NCBI RefSeq assembly: GCF_900163665.1
Contig: NZ_FUIA01000011.1
Coordinates: 154,870-218,869 of the forward strand
Direction of reading: 5' to 3'
Source: Frigoribacterium sp. JB110
GTDB taxonomy: Bacteria > Actinomycetota > Actinomycetes > Actinomycetales > Microbacteriaceae
DNA: 64,000 bases
In this document: positions 7,567 through 16,555 of the stretch, one piece after another
Numbering within the stretch: position 1 is the first letter of the stretch
Layout: the number at the start of each line of letters is the position of its first letter
Notes under the pieces: model-generated
Database searches by the model: none
The model's input: only the letters and a program-made list of their open reading frames with translations
Told to the model about the DNA's origin: nothing
Made by a program: the position numbers and the translations under genes

Positions 7567-9272
7567 CCCGGCTCCGCCTGACCGCCTGGCTCATCGGCCA
7601 CACCCGGCAGTTGCTTCCCCCTCTGGTCGTCTCCGTGCTGGCGAGAATCGCGAACCAGCTCCTCGCAGTCGCCCTGCTGACCGTCACGGCAGCCGCACTC
7701 GGCCAGGCCGCGACCGGATGGGCGGTGTCCGTGCCGAGCGTGATCGGTTGGCTCGCGGGCCTCGCCATCGCGAAAGCCGGTCTGCGATATCTGGAGCACT
7801 ATGCTGGGCACTGGGTCGCCTTCACCGCTCTCCAGCGGCTGCGGGAGCTGTTCTTCACCCGTCTCGTCCCGCAAGCACCCGCGGCGACCACAGGACGCGC
7901 GGGAGCCGAGTTGACTGAGCGGGCCACCCGGGACATCGACCGTATCGAGGTGTTCTTCGCCCACGCCCTCCCGCCCGCCGCCTCCGCGCTGGTCGTACCA
8001 GCTGTCACGCTCACCTGGCTCGGGGTGGCGGTGGACGGACTCCTCGCCGCTGTGACGGCACCGTTCGTCGCAATAGCGCTGCTCCTACCCGCCTGGTCAA
8101 GCCCGGCGACGTGGCGGGCTGCCCGCCACGTCGCTACGGTGCGCGGGGCTCTCGCCGCGCGGGTCGGGGACGATATCCAGGGCACCCGCGAGGTGCTCGC
8201 CTTCGGCGCCCAACACGCCCGGCTGCGAGACCTCGACGACACCGGCCGTGCGCTGACCTCCGCCCGCGAGCACGCCGCTGGCATCCAGGCGCAGCGCACC
8301 ATGACGATCGTGCTGCTGCAGATGTTCTCGCTCATCGTGCCGCTCGCCATCGGCACAATGGCTGGCCTTCCACCGACCGAGACTGCCGTGGCGCTGGCGG
8401 TGGCGGTGGGATTGTGGGGGCCGGTACGCGGCGTCGAAGGCTTCGCCTCCGGCCTCGACACGGCCTTCGCCGCGACCGACCGCATCCGGCAGATCATCGA
8501 CGCCGAACCGACCATACGCGACAGCGACTATCCCGGTCCCGTACCCCAGCACGGTGGCGTCGAACTCCGAGGCGTCACCGCCCGTCACCCGGGCAGCGAT
8601 CAGCCGACCCTCCGCGAGCTTTCCGCGCGATTCGCCCCCGGCCGTTGGGCCTTCGTCACCGGAGTATCCGGTAGCGGGAAGTCCACGCTGGCCGCTCTCC
8701 TCGCCCGCGGTCTGGACCCCGAGAGCAGGACAGTGCACCTGGGTGGCGCAGACGTGCGCGAGCTGCGGATCGACGACCTGCGCCGCCGGGTCGCCCTCGT
8801 CTCCCAGCACCCGACCCTGCTGTCGGGCACCATCGCCGACAACCTGCACCTGACCGCCCCTGACGCAAACGAGGCAACCATCGTCGAGGCGATCACGATC
8901 GCGGCGCTCGATGACTGGCTCGCGTTACTCCCGAAAGGGCTGGACACTCGCCTGCGTGAACGCGGAGTGACCGTGTCCGGCGGGCAGTTGCAGCGGCTCG
9001 CCCTCGCCCGAGCGTTAGTCCACTGTCCCGAAGTGCTCGTGCTCGACGAGGCCCTCAGCCAGCTCGACGCCGCAACAGCGCACACCGTCCGCAAGCGCCT
9101 CGCGCGCACCCGCAGGGGCCTGACGGTCATCGAGATCACGCACCGCGCCGACCTCGTTCCCGACGATGCCGCCGTCTTCGTGATCGACCGCGGGCGTGTC
9201 ATCGAGGCCGGTACAGCCCGGGTCCTTCGCAGTGCGGCGGGCTCGTTCGCCCGCCTCGAGGCGAGGATCTGA
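7563..9272 (+). CDS. ABC exporter-type half transporter (CydC-like), pair 1
   Basis: 569 residues with the same architecture as its partner: N-terminal six-helix membrane domain, Walker A GVSGSGKST at about residue 367, signature VSGGQLQRL at about 469 and Walker B VLVLDEA. It starts inside the upstream stop (ATGA) with a GAGGGAG ribosome binding site, indicating coupled synthesis of a heterodimer. Both subunits keep full Walker motifs, so neither site is obviously degenerate. A similar pair is at 49627-53075, also behind a Zur-like box. Substrate unknown. CydDC homology alone would suggest a thiol or haem-related compound. Confidence 0.85.
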   Translation: MTRLRLTAWLIGHTRQLLPPLVVSVLARIANQLLAVALLTVTAAALGQAATGWAVSVPSVIGWLAGLAIAKAGLRYLEHYAGHWVAFTALQRLRELFFTRLVPQAPAATTGRAGAELTERATRDIDRIEVFFAHALPPAASALVVPAVTLTWLGVAVDGLLAAVTAPFVAIALLLPAWSSPATWRAARHVATVRGALAARVGDDIQGTREVLAFGAQHARLRDLDDTGRALTSAREHAAGIQAQRTMTIVLLQMFSLIVPLAIGTMAGLPPTETAVALAVAVGLWGPVRGVEGFASGLDTAFAATDRIRQIIDAEPTIRDSDYPGPVPQHGGVELRGVTARHPGSDQPTLRELSARFAPGRWAFVTGVSGSGKSTLAALLARGLDPESRTVHLGGADVRELRIDDLRRRVALVSQHPTLLSGTIADNLHLTAPDANEATIVEAITIAALDDWLALLPKGLDTRLRERGVTVSGGQLQRLALARALVHCPEVLVLDEALSQLDAATAHTVRKRLARTRRGLTVIEITHRADLVPDDAAVFVIDRGRVIEAGTARVLRSAAGSFARLEARI

Positions 9273-9343
9273 GGGAGCCGGACATGGGTGAGCGGATGCG
9301 CGAGCTGTGTCGCGCATCCCCTCACCCTGGCGCCGGTGCGGTG

Positions 9344-9640
9344 TCAATGCTCGTCATAGTGGTCCTCGTGGACCGCGTGCCTGTGGCCGTCGTGGACGTA
9401 GTCGACGTGCCCATCATGCGCGACGGTTTCGTGTCCGCAGTCGGCGCCGTGAGCGTGGTCGGCCGGAGTGTGCTCGGCGATGGACTCGTGCTCGTCGTAA
9501 TGGTCGCCATGCAGGGCGTGGCGGTGAGTGCCGTGCACGTAGTCGACGTGGTCGCCGTGCCGCACCGGCTCATGCCCGCAGCCGGTGCCGTGCTGATGCT
9601 CGGACGTCGTGTGCTCCGCGTGGATGTCTGTGATGGTCAT
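9344..9640 (-). CDS. Histidine-rich repeat protein, probable zinc-binding
   Basis: 98 residues with two tandem repeats of about 40 residues, each running CGHE...GDHVDYVHG.HRHALHGDHYDEH. Roughly a quarter of the residues are histidine and there are two cysteines, so it should bind several zinc ions. No signal peptide or membrane segment is seen, which suggests a cytosolic zinc buffer or sensor accessory. A good AGGAG ribosome binding site precedes ATG 9640, and the start overlaps the stop of the ArsR/SmtB-type regulator by four bases. Short actinobacterial proteins with the same HVDYVHDGHRH pattern are usually annotated only as metal-binding or hypothetical. Confidence 0.8.
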   Translation of the reverse strand: MTITDIHAEHTTSEHQHGTGCGHEPVRHGDHVDYVHGTHRHALHGDHYDEHESIAEHTPADHAHGADCGHETVAHDGHVDYVHDGHRHAVHEDHYDEH

Positions 9641-9990
9641 GCTGACTCCTGTTCTGGATGGGTGGGTTCCTCGTCCGCGACCTCTTCGGTCGCGGCAGGC
9701 TCTCGGACGTGGGCGAGCGCGTCGGCGATCACATGGCTGACATGCAAGTCGGCCATGCGGTACGTGATCTCCTTGCCGTGGCGCGTCGAGGCCGCCAGGC
9801 CCGCCTGTCGCAGCGTCCGCAGATGCTGCGACACCAGCGGCTGCGACAGCCCACTCGCCTCCGCGAGGGCGCTCACTGTGCGCGGCTCCTGCCCGATCAG
9901 ATGCAGCAACCCGAGCCTCGACTCACTACCGAGGACTTTGAATAGCTGCGCCGCATCGGCAAGCCCCGTCTCCACGCCCATGATTTTCAT
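9637..9990 (-). CDS. ArsR/SmtB family metal-responsive repressor
   Basis: 117 residues with a winged helix-turn-helix: KVLGSESRLGLLHLI, then recognition helix SGLSQPLVSQHLRTLRQAGL and wing ITYRM. The DLHVSHVIADALAH helix carries histidines at the place of the alpha-5 zinc site of SmtB/CzrA proteins, and the tail is acidic with EEVADEE. ATG 9990 was chosen because the earlier frame is not protein-like. It is divergent from zur. The paired SmtB-type and Zur-type regulators mirror the smtB-furB locus of mycobacteria, where SmtB relieves repression at high zinc. It probably controls itself and the His-rich gene. Confidence 0.88.
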   Translation of the reverse strand: MKIMGVETGLADAAQLFKVLGSESRLGLLHLIGQEPRTVSALAEASGLSQPLVSQHLRTLRQAGLAASTRHGKEITYRMADLHVSHVIADALAHVREPAATEEVADEEPTHPEQESA

Positions 9991-10031
9991 CCCATCACAC
10001 ACATAAACAGATTGCAATGTGACTATACTAC

Positions 10032-10046
10032 TGAGAGTGCTTCTCA
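10032..10046. promoter_or_regulatory. Degenerate Zur-type site with -10 element before zur
   Basis: TGAGAGTGCTTCTCA keeps the outer TGAGA/TCTCA arms of the other sites but has a divergent centre. A TATACT hexamer at 10024-10029 would be a -10 element placing the site at the transcription start of zur. It ends 21 bases before the zur ATG. It may provide weak autoregulation. The weakest of the eight candidate boxes. Confidence 0.5.
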
Positions 10047-10067
10047 CCCCGCAGAGAGGAGGCGACC

Positions 10068-10466
10068 ATGAACGCCGCGATCCGTGAACGCCGTCAGACC
10101 GTCCAGAAGGAAGCCGTGCGCCAAGCCCTTGAGGAGGCAACCGGCTTCATCTCCGCCACTCAGCTGCACCAGCGCATCAATACCGAAGGCACTCCCATCG
10201 GGCTGGCGACCGTGTATCGGCAATTGAATGCGCTGGCCGAGTCGGGGCACGCCGACACAATCCCCGTGCCCAGCGGACAACTGTTCCGAGCCTGCGAGCC
10301 TGGTGCGCATCACCACCACCTGGTCTGCGAGGAATGCGGAACGGCTGTGGAGATCGAACCATCCGACGAGGAGTGGATCCGCGACACCGCCGCACGTCAC
10401 GGATTCACCGTGACCCGCCACATCCTCGAGGTCTTTGGACGTTGCGCGGACTGCGCTGCTGCGTAG
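10068..10466 (+). CDS. zur: Fur-family regulator, zinc uptake repressor Zur
   Basis: 132 residues, usual length for the family. N-terminal winged helix includes ISATQLHQRI and the DNA-contact helix PIGLATVYRQLNALAESG. The metal core shows HHHHLVCEECG (sensory histidines plus the first CxxC of the structural zinc site), and the protein ends GRCADCAAA with the second CxxC. An AGAGAGGAGG ribosome binding site precedes the ATG. The SmtB-type neighbour, the His-rich protein and the Zur-box-linked L36 gene favour Zur over FurA or PerR. It is the likely repressor for the boxes across the window. Confidence 0.9.
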   Translation: MNAAIRERRQTVQKEAVRQALEEATGFISATQLHQRINTEGTPIGLATVYRQLNALAESGHADTIPVPSGQLFRACEPGAHHHHLVCEECGTAVEIEPSDEEWIRDTAARHGFTVTRHILEVFGRCADCAAA

Positions 10467-10832
10467 CACGCCGCGGGAAGGAACGGATACCGATATATGC
10501 CAGGCCGCGCCCGTGTAGCTAGTAGGCGAAGGCCGAGCCGGGCTGCCGGGGGATGAAGGAGAACCGGGCAGGCGTCAACTCAGGACTCAATCGGCCGTGG
10601 AGCAGGGGGCCGATGACCCGCGCGACGCCGACCATGATGAGGAGCGAAAGCCACCGCACCACCCGCCCCCAGCCAGGCAGAACCCACGTAATCGACGGTG
10701 CAGGATCTGCACATCTGAGCAGTAGCGGTTCGCACTGGTGACGTCGCAACCTTTCCTGGCCGAACATGCCCATCGTGCGGTGACGAACCGCTGGGAAGTC
10801 CCTCCCTGCACCTGTGTCTGAACCTCGCCCCG
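10467..10832. other. Intergenic stretch of 366 bases
   Basis: No convincing gene between zur and the convergent lytic transglycosylase. On the minus strand a short open stretch from about 10680 to 10519 reads RWLSLLIMVGVARVIGPLLH and ends in PGSAFAY. It could be the hydrophobic tail of a lost gene or a 39-residue peptide from ATG 10635, but no ribosome binding site is visible. No clear terminator hairpin was found. Confidence 0.4.
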
Positions 10833-11741
10833 TCAACCCCGCTCTGCATAATAGGCAGCGGCGTCGGCGACGCGGTTGTTGTACTCGATCGTCGGGTTGT
10901 ATGCGTGGATGGCGGCAATCCAGTTGTCGGCGACCGTGAGGTCCCCGCCCACGTCGCAGAGGTATCGTGCTGCGGCGAGTGCGCTGTCGTCGATGTTCTG
11001 CGGGTCGCGGATGCCGTCGCCGTTGCCGTCGGCGCCCCATTGCGCCCAGGTTGTCGGGATGAACTGCATCGGACCGACCGCGCGGTCCCAGACGGCGTCG
11101 CCGTCCAGCATGCCCGCGTCGGTGTCGCGAATCGCCTCGGTGGTCTCCCCGGTCAACGGGATGCCGATGATTGCCGGGCGAGCGACGCCGTCGGCACCGA
11201 GATGCGAACCGTGAATGGTGCCGTGCTCGGATTCGACGTGGCCGATGCCGGCAAGGGTGTTCCAGCCCAGACCGCACGCCGGATACTCGGACGCCGCGAC
11301 GAGGGAAGCGCCGGCGTACGCGATCAGGGCACGGACGGGGATACTGGTGTTGTCTGACAGCTCAGCTACCCAGTTCTCGTCGACAAGGTCTGTGAGCGGA
11401 CGCTCGTGCTGCTGCGAAGGTGCCGCATACGGTGTCTGCCTCGGATCCGGCCGCGGTGTGGTTCCCGACAGCTCAGCCGCGACATACGACGTCGGATCCG
11501 GATCCGGTCGCGGTGACAGGGATGCCGCGACCAGCGCCCCGGCGACCAGGACCACACCCAGTGCCGCGCTCAGCACCGAGCCGATGACCCATCCCCGACC
11601 GGTTCTCGAGGACGCCAGCGTCTGCACAAGGTCATTTTCTTCGGTGTCATCCACGTCCGCGCTCGCCAGGAGCGCGTCGAACTCGCTCAGAGGGTCCGCT
11701 TCCACGGGCGGACCTTCTGAGCGAGCAGAGGTCGGGGTCAT
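10833..11741 (-). CDS. Membrane-anchored lytic murein transglycosylase (MltB/SLT2-like)
   Basis: 302 residues: cytosolic N-terminus, one transmembrane segment (WVIGSVLSAALGVVLVAGAL, about residues 50-70), a proline-rich linker and an extracellular transglycosylase domain. The catalytic glutamate is probably in GIGHVESEHGTI, and VGPMQFIPTTWAQWGADGNG is the hallmark of MltB-like enzymes, which cleave peptidoglycan glycan strands. ATG 11741 is preferred over GTG 11747 because GAGG lies five bases upstream of it. It is last in the operon of the anchored-repeat ABC system, 13 bases after the large surface protein, and may open the wall to let that system assemble (inference). Confidence 0.88.
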   Translation of the reverse strand: MTPTSARSEGPPVEADPLSEFDALLASADVDDTEENDLVQTLASSRTGRGWVIGSVLSAALGVVLVAGALVAASLSPRPDPDPTSYVAAELSGTTPRPDPRQTPYAAPSQQHERPLTDLVDENWVAELSDNTSIPVRALIAYAGASLVAASEYPACGLGWNTLAGIGHVESEHGTIHGSHLGADGVARPAIIGIPLTGETTEAIRDTDAGMLDGDAVWDRAVGPMQFIPTTWAQWGADGNGDGIRDPQNIDDSALAAARYLCDVGGDLTVADNWIAAIHAYNPTIEYNNRVADAAAYYAERG

Positions 11742-11754
11742 GCGCACCTCGAGA

Positions 11755-14700
11755 TCATGACGAACCGGTCGTGTCGACGGGCGCTGCTTGTGTCCGAAGC
11801 CGACGTACGTACCACAGGGTGACGCCGATGATTCCTGCGATGATCAGCACACCTCCGCCCACGATGCCTCCCACGACGGCGGGATTCACGTCCTCGCCGA
11901 AGATCGCGTCGAGCACGCCGTTGTCTTCGTCCTCGCCCTCCGTGTGTTTAGTCCTCAGCGTCTGATTCTGCTTCTGCTTTTCCTTCTCCTCAGCCTCTGC
12001 GGCAGCGGCCTGCGCTGCGGCGTCGGCCTGGGCTGCGGCGACGGCGTCGGCCGTCGACTGGTGCACGGCCGCGTTGACGGCGGCCGCCGTGCTGGCATCC
12101 GCGGACCGCAGGCCGCAGAAGGCATCGCCGAGCGGCACGTCGCCGACCTGGAACACGTACGTGTGCGCCGCCGTGCGGATGGATGAGCCCGTCTTCGGGT
12201 TGGTTGCCACGGCGTGCACGGTCAGCTTGTAGACGCCTTTTTGCGAGAACACCCACTGTGCGTGCGTGTGCGCAGGTTCGGCTTCTCGGATGGTGCCGGG
12301 GAAGCTGTATCCGCCATGGGTGAGGAGCGGTCTGAAGTCACCGAACGATCCCTGCGTGTACATGTACGCGCGCCCGGGGCCGTTGACGCCGGTGATGTTG
12401 ATCGACACGTCGGTGTATCCGCTTCCGGCCGTGCTGAATGTCTCCCAGCCGGGCCAGATGAGGGCGGGATCCTGGGTCAGCGGGAGCACGTATCCCGATG
12501 GCGCCCCGGGCGTCCCGCCGGGGATGTTGCCGCGATAGGCGGATTCCTTGACCTTGAGTAGGACGGTCTCGGCTTCGCGGATCACCCGGTGGCCGGTGAC
12601 GTCCTCGAGAAGTTGCAGGACGGCCTTGCCGTTGGCGGCGGACACGTAGAACGCGTCGATGTGCCCGTGGTCGAGTGTGACGCCCGGGGCGCATTGCTGG
12701 CCCGGTGCTTTGGGCGGCGGCTTGCTGCCGCCCCCGCCCGGAGTGCTCCCACCGCTGCCGGGGTTGCTGCTTCCACCCCCGGGGTTGCTCCCCCCGCCTC
12801 CGGGGTTGCCGCCTCCACCGGGGTTGCCGCCGCTGTCGGGGGCGACGACGGTGAAGTTGTCCCAGCCGATCAGTTCGTCATCGACGCTCTTGAGGACGAG
12901 CCGATGCGTGCCGGGGGCGATCTGTTGGGGGACGTCGATCGAGAATGCGCCTTTGAGGTCGGCTTGCACCCACCCGAGCCAGACCGGCTTTGGGTCATGG
13001 CTCCACGCCGAGACCCATTCTCCGAAGTGCGGCTCGTCCACTGCCACGGCGAGGGAGCCGTCGGGTGCGGGCGCGACCTCCTTCTTGGCGTTGGTGACCT
13101 TCACGCTCGTCGCGGGCTTCACCCCGGCCAGTTCCGTATCGTCGACGGGGATGGTGTCGTCGTGCTCCGGTTTGGGCGTGTCCTCGCCGGCGACGGTGAG
13201 GGTGACAGGTGTGGACTGCGAGGCAGTGACGTCGTCCTTCCAGGTGGGGATGAACTCGGCAACGATCCTGTGCCCGCCGGGGGTGAGAGAATCGGTCCGG
13301 AATTCTGCTTTCCCGTCTTTCACGGGGGTGTGCCCGAGAATCGAGTTGCTCTTCTCGTCTCGGAACTGCACGGCGCCGACAGCATCTGCGGGGCTGACCT
13401 CGCTGGTCAGCAGGATCGCCTCGCCGGCGTCGAGGTCCTTCGTCGAGCTGCGCAGCGTGACCGAGGAGGACTGCGTGTGCGCATCGAGATCCCCGACGAC
13501 GAAGACGTAGTCGTTCGTCGCCGTCTGCTGACGGCCATCGACCTTCCCGGTCATCGAGAAGGTCAGCGTGTAGGTGCCGGCCTTGGTGAACACCCAGTTC
13601 ATGTGGGTGTGCTGGGGAACACCGAGGGTCCAGGGCGTCAGCTGGTCCTTGGAACTGAACACCCGGGATGGCCCGTTCTGGAACACTTCGACGTCGCCGG
13701 GGCCGGTGACCGTGTCGAGCGTCACGGTAAGGCGTGCGTTAGGGTCGACGGCGGCGCGCAGGCTGGGATCTTCCGTGCTGAAGCCGGGCCAGATGATGTC
13801 GTGGTCCTGCGTCTGCGGCGCCATCCAAATGGTGCTCCCCGGTGCGCCGAGGAACTCATATCCTGGCCCACCGGGAAATGTCTGCTTCGCCTTGTCGTTG
13901 ACGTGGAAGAGCAGACGCCGGGTCTCGAGGCGGCTGCCGAGATCGATCTGACCGTCTCCGTCGACGTCCATGTCCGCCTTGGACTGCAGCACGAGGGTGC
14001 CGTTGTCGACATATGCGGAGACCGCGTCGGTGTGGACGGCGCCGACGATGGTCTTCTCCTGGCTCGGCGGCGCAGGTTGGTCGGACTGGCCCTCGGGTTC
14101 GGGGATGTCCTCCGCGTCATCTTTGACATCGGCGTCTCCCAGCGCGGGGGTGTCCTGCTCCCCCGCGCCGTCGGCGTCGGGGGTGACCTCGGCCTCGGCT
14201 CCGGCTTCTGGATCGGTATTCGTCTGCGGTTCCGGCTCGGGGGCCGGTGCTGGCGCGTGTGGGAGCGGGTCGGTGACTCGGAACAGCATCGTGGTCGGCG
14301 CGCTCTCGCCCACGACCGTCCCCTCGGTATCGACCAGCGTTGCCGTGGCCGTCAGAGAGTAGTCGCCCGGTGCCGTGAAATACCACGATGTAGGAGTGGT
14401 GGCGCCCGCATCGAGTGGCGCGTGCTCAGGCGCGTCCGTCGCCGTGCCCAACAACCACGCGCTGCCGTCCTCCGAGGTGACCACGGCCTGCGGCGTCGTC
14501 GAGCCCGAGTTGTCGGCGGCTACTCCGCCCGGGAGGACGATCTCGCTCCACCGGAGCTGCACGGTGCCCGCGGTGGCATCCATGGCGGAGGTGTCCAAGT
14601 GGGCGGTGAACCGTGCCGTGCCGTCGACGGTGATCATCGTGTCTGAGAGCACCGGTTGCCCGTTGGTATCGGCAATGCCCAGTTCGAGCGATCCGTCGGC

Positions 14701-14856
14701 GCCAGGGGCGATCTGGGCGAGGGTCGCGCCGGCAGCGGGCAGTTCTGCTGCGGCGCTGGCGCTCAGCGGAGTCAGCGCGGTCAGTGCCAGTGCGAGCAAT
14801 GCGGCTACGCCGGTCGCCCGGGTGCGGTGTCGTGGGGCCGGATGCAGGATGGTCAT
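11755..14856 (-). CDS. Large surface protein with two choice-of-anchor M domains
   Basis: 1033 residues. It has an N-terminal signal peptide (ALLALALTALTPLSASAAAE), then an acidic Pro/Glu-rich region at about 200-260. Two actinobacterial surface-anchored (TIGR03769-like) domains, at about 270-460 and 720-920, contain QHTHMNWVF and AHTHAQWVF. Ig-like segments and a Gly/Asn/Pro linker separate them. A C-terminal membrane helix (VVGGIVGGGVLIIAGIIGV) is followed by basic residues. No LPXTG is present, so it is held by the helix. An Ala/Glu-rich coiled-coil-like stretch precedes the helix. Start overlaps the permease stop (ATGA). The HTHxxW histidines are candidate metal ligands. Confidence 0.88.
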   Translation of the reverse strand: MTILHPAPRHRTRATGVAALLALALTALTPLSASAAAELPAAGATLAQIAPGADGSLELGIADTNGQPVLSDTMITVDGTARFTAHLDTSAMDATAGTVQLRWSEIVLPGGVAADNSGSTTPQAVVTSEDGSAWLLGTATDAPEHAPLDAGATTPTSWYFTAPGDYSLTATATLVDTEGTVVGESAPTTMLFRVTDPLPHAPAPAPEPEPQTNTDPEAGAEAEVTPDADGAGEQDTPALGDADVKDDAEDIPEPEGQSDQPAPPSQEKTIVGAVHTDAVSAYVDNGTLVLQSKADMDVDGDGQIDLGSRLETRRLLFHVNDKAKQTFPGGPGYEFLGAPGSTIWMAPQTQDHDIIWPGFSTEDPSLRAAVDPNARLTVTLDTVTGPGDVEVFQNGPSRVFSSKDQLTPWTLGVPQHTHMNWVFTKAGTYTLTFSMTGKVDGRQQTATNDYVFVVGDLDAHTQSSSVTLRSSTKDLDAGEAILLTSEVSPADAVGAVQFRDEKSNSILGHTPVKDGKAEFRTDSLTPGGHRIVAEFIPTWKDDVTASQSTPVTLTVAGEDTPKPEHDDTIPVDDTELAGVKPATSVKVTNAKKEVAPAPDGSLAVAVDEPHFGEWVSAWSHDPKPVWLGWVQADLKGAFSIDVPQQIAPGTHRLVLKSVDDELIGWDNFTVVAPDSGGNPGGGGNPGGGGSNPGGGSSNPGSGGSTPGGGGSKPPPKAPGQQCAPGVTLDHGHIDAFYVSAANGKAVLQLLEDVTGHRVIREAETVLLKVKESAYRGNIPGGTPGAPSGYVLPLTQDPALIWPGWETFSTAGSGYTDVSINITGVNGPGRAYMYTQGSFGDFRPLLTHGGYSFPGTIREAEPAHTHAQWVFSQKGVYKLTVHAVATNPKTGSSIRTAAHTYVFQVGDVPLGDAFCGLRSADASTAAAVNAAVHQSTADAVAAAQADAAAQAAAAEAEEKEKQKQNQTLRTKHTEGEDEDNGVLDAIFGEDVNPAVVGGIVGGGVLIIAGIIGVTLWYVRRLRTQAAPVDTTGSS

Positions 14857-15809
14857 CGGAGAACACTCTCTTCAACGTGCGGTGCAGAGGAATCTGCGGC
14901 CTCCCGGCGGGGTCCCGGTGTCGGCGACGGTGAGGCGGTCTCGACCGGTTGTGCGCGGCGGCGGAGGTAGTTCATCAGCAGTCCGTGCCGGGGTGCGAAG
15001 AACCAGGCGAGAAGGAAGACGGCTGTGGCGATGAGCACGATCATGCCGCCGACGGGGAGATCGAAGCTCCACGAGACGTAGAGGCCGACGAGGGCGGAGG
15101 ACCCGCCGATGATCGGGGCGAGGAGCATCATCAGCCCGAGCCGGTCGGTGAGCAGCCGTGCCGCTGCGGCCGGGGTGATCAGCAGAGCCAGGACGAGGAT
15201 GTTGCCGATGGTCTGGATGGAGATGACGATCGCGATCGCGACCATGACGTAGAGCACGAGGTCCAGGACGAAGACGGGGATGCCGGTGGAGCGTGCCATC
15301 TCGCGGTCGAGGGTGACCGCGACGAACTCCTTGTGGAACAGGAAAACCGTCAGCAGCAGGAGGATGCCGGTGATCGCGACGGTGTAGATGTCCTCGTCGG
15401 GGATGCCGGTGATGGAGCCGAAGAGGAACTGCTGCAGAGAGCCGGCGTATCCGGGTGCCTGGGAGATGACGACGATGCCGAGAGCGAAGGCGGCGACGAA
15501 GAAGACCCCGATGATGGAGTCCTCCTTGATGCGCCGGTTCTGAGAGAACACGGCGACGAGGATCGCCGTCAGGACGCCGGCGACGGCGCCGCCGAGGACC
15601 AGGTTGCCCTGGATGACGAAGGCGACGGCGAGCCCGGGGAAGACGGCATGGGCGACGGCGTCGCCGATGAACGCCATACCGCGCAGCACCACGTAGCATC
15701 CGATCACTCCGCAGACGATGCTGGACATCACGGCGATGATCAGTGCCTTGGGAAGGAAGCCCAGGTCGGGGTTGAGCAGGTCCTGGATGAAGTCAATGGG
15801 AGAGAGCAT
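14853..15809 (-). CDS. Anchored-repeat-type metal ABC transporter permease (ZnuB-like)
   Basis: 318 residues with eight or nine hydrophobic segments and the conserved features of manganese/zinc ABC permeases (AFIGDAVAHAVFPGLAVAF, and GNILVLALLITPAAAARLLTDRL near the cytoplasmic coupling loop). The family moves Zn or Mn across the membrane from a cluster A-I binding protein. ATG 15809 was chosen because it overlaps the ATPase stop (ATGA). The upstream frame is a shadow of the ATPase gene. The C-terminal tail of about 35 residues is polar and Pro-rich, longer than in ZnuB. It forms one operon with ATPase, binding lipoprotein and surface proteins. Confidence 0.9.
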   Translation of the reverse strand: MLSPIDFIQDLLNPDLGFLPKALIIAVMSSIVCGVIGCYVVLRGMAFIGDAVAHAVFPGLAVAFVIQGNLVLGGAVAGVLTAILVAVFSQNRRIKEDSIIGVFFVAAFALGIVVISQAPGYAGSLQQFLFGSITGIPDEDIYTVAITGILLLLTVFLFHKEFVAVTLDREMARSTGIPVFVLDLVLYVMVAIAIVISIQTIGNILVLALLITPAAAARLLTDRLGLMMLLAPIIGGSSALVGLYVSWSFDLPVGGMIVLIATAVFLLAWFFAPRHGLLMNYLRRRAQPVETASPSPTPGPRREAADSSAPHVEESVLR

Positions 15810-16555
15810 CAGGCCGACACCCCCAGGGTCTTCAGCAGCGGGTTGGTGGCTTTCACGTCGAAGGCGCGCATCCAGATCTCGGGGTCGTTGAGGGTCGACG
15901 CTGTGCCGTCGGCGATGATGGTGCGGTTGATCAGGCACAGGCGGGAGCATTCGTGCAGGGCGCCGACCAGGTCGTGGGTCGTCATCAGCACGGCCTTGTC
16001 CTCGGCGGCGAGGTCTCGGAAGAGCTCGATGAGCAGCTCCTGGGTGGGCATGTCGAGACCGGTGAACGGCTCGTCCAGCAGCAGCAGCCGTGGACGCAGC
16101 GCGAGTGCGCGGGCGACGAGGACGCGTTGGCGCTGTCCGCCGGAGAGCTCGCCGACCGGCCGCGCTCTGAGGTGGTCCATGTGGACACGTTCGAGGGCCT
16201 CGGCCACGGCGTCGAAGTCCGCTACCCCGGGCCGGCGCAGCCATCCGATCCGCCGGATCCGGCCGGTCATCACGGCATCCTCGACGCTGATGGGGAAGTC
16301 CCAGGCGAACTCGTGACGCTGCGGTACGTAGCCGATCCTGGAGCGCGCCTGTGCGCCGGTGCTGCCATCGACGTCGACGCGGCCGTTCTCGGTGCGGATC
16401 AAGCCGAGGATAGAGCGCAGCAGAGTGGTCTTGCCTGCCCCGTTCGGTCCGATCAGACCGACGAACTCACCGGTCTCGACGCTCAGGTCGATGTCGTGCA
16501 GGACGCGCCTGCCGCCCAGGTGGACGGTCAGGTCGGTGACGTCGAGGGCACTCAT
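15809..16555 (-). CDS. Anchored-repeat-type metal ABC transporter ATP-binding protein (ZnuC-like)
   Basis: 248 residues. Walker A GPNGAGKTT at about residue 36, Q-loop YVPQRHEF, signature LSGGQRQRV, Walker B LLLLDEPFTGLD and switch histidine MTTHDLV are all intact. Size and spacing fit zinc/manganese ABC ATPases. It couples to the permease through a one-base stop/start overlap and follows the smaller surface protein by a four-base overlap, so the complex should be made stoichiometrically. It energises uptake of the metal delivered by the lipoprotein encoded at 17526. Confidence 0.92.
   Translation of the reverse strand: MSALDVTDLTVHLGGRRVLHDIDLSVETGEFVGLIGPNGAGKTTLLRSILGLIRTENGRVDVDGSTGAQARSRIGYVPQRHEFAWDFPISVEDAVMTGRIRRIGWLRRPGVADFDAVAEALERVHMDHLRARPVGELSGGQRQRVLVARALALRPRLLLLDEPFTGLDMPTQELLIELFRDLAAEDKAVLMTTHDLVGALHECSRLCLINRTIIADGTASTLNDPEIWMRAFDVKATNPLLKTLGVSA

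Noticed and set aside
9284..10006. Valine-rich plus-strand frame that could look like a membrane protein
   Set aside because: It is the reverse of the His-rich and ArsR genes. GTG/CAC complementarity turns histidine codons into valine.
12589..14646. Long open frame of 685 codons on the plus strand
   Set aside because: Opposite strand of the large surface-protein gene. GC-rich codons keep the reverse frame open. The translation is low in hydrophobic structure and has no recognisable motif.
14949..16316. Plus-strand frame of 455 codons, very rich in Asp, Glu and Gly
   Set aside because: Shadow of the permease and ATPase genes. Its composition mirrors reverse-read hydrophobic codons.
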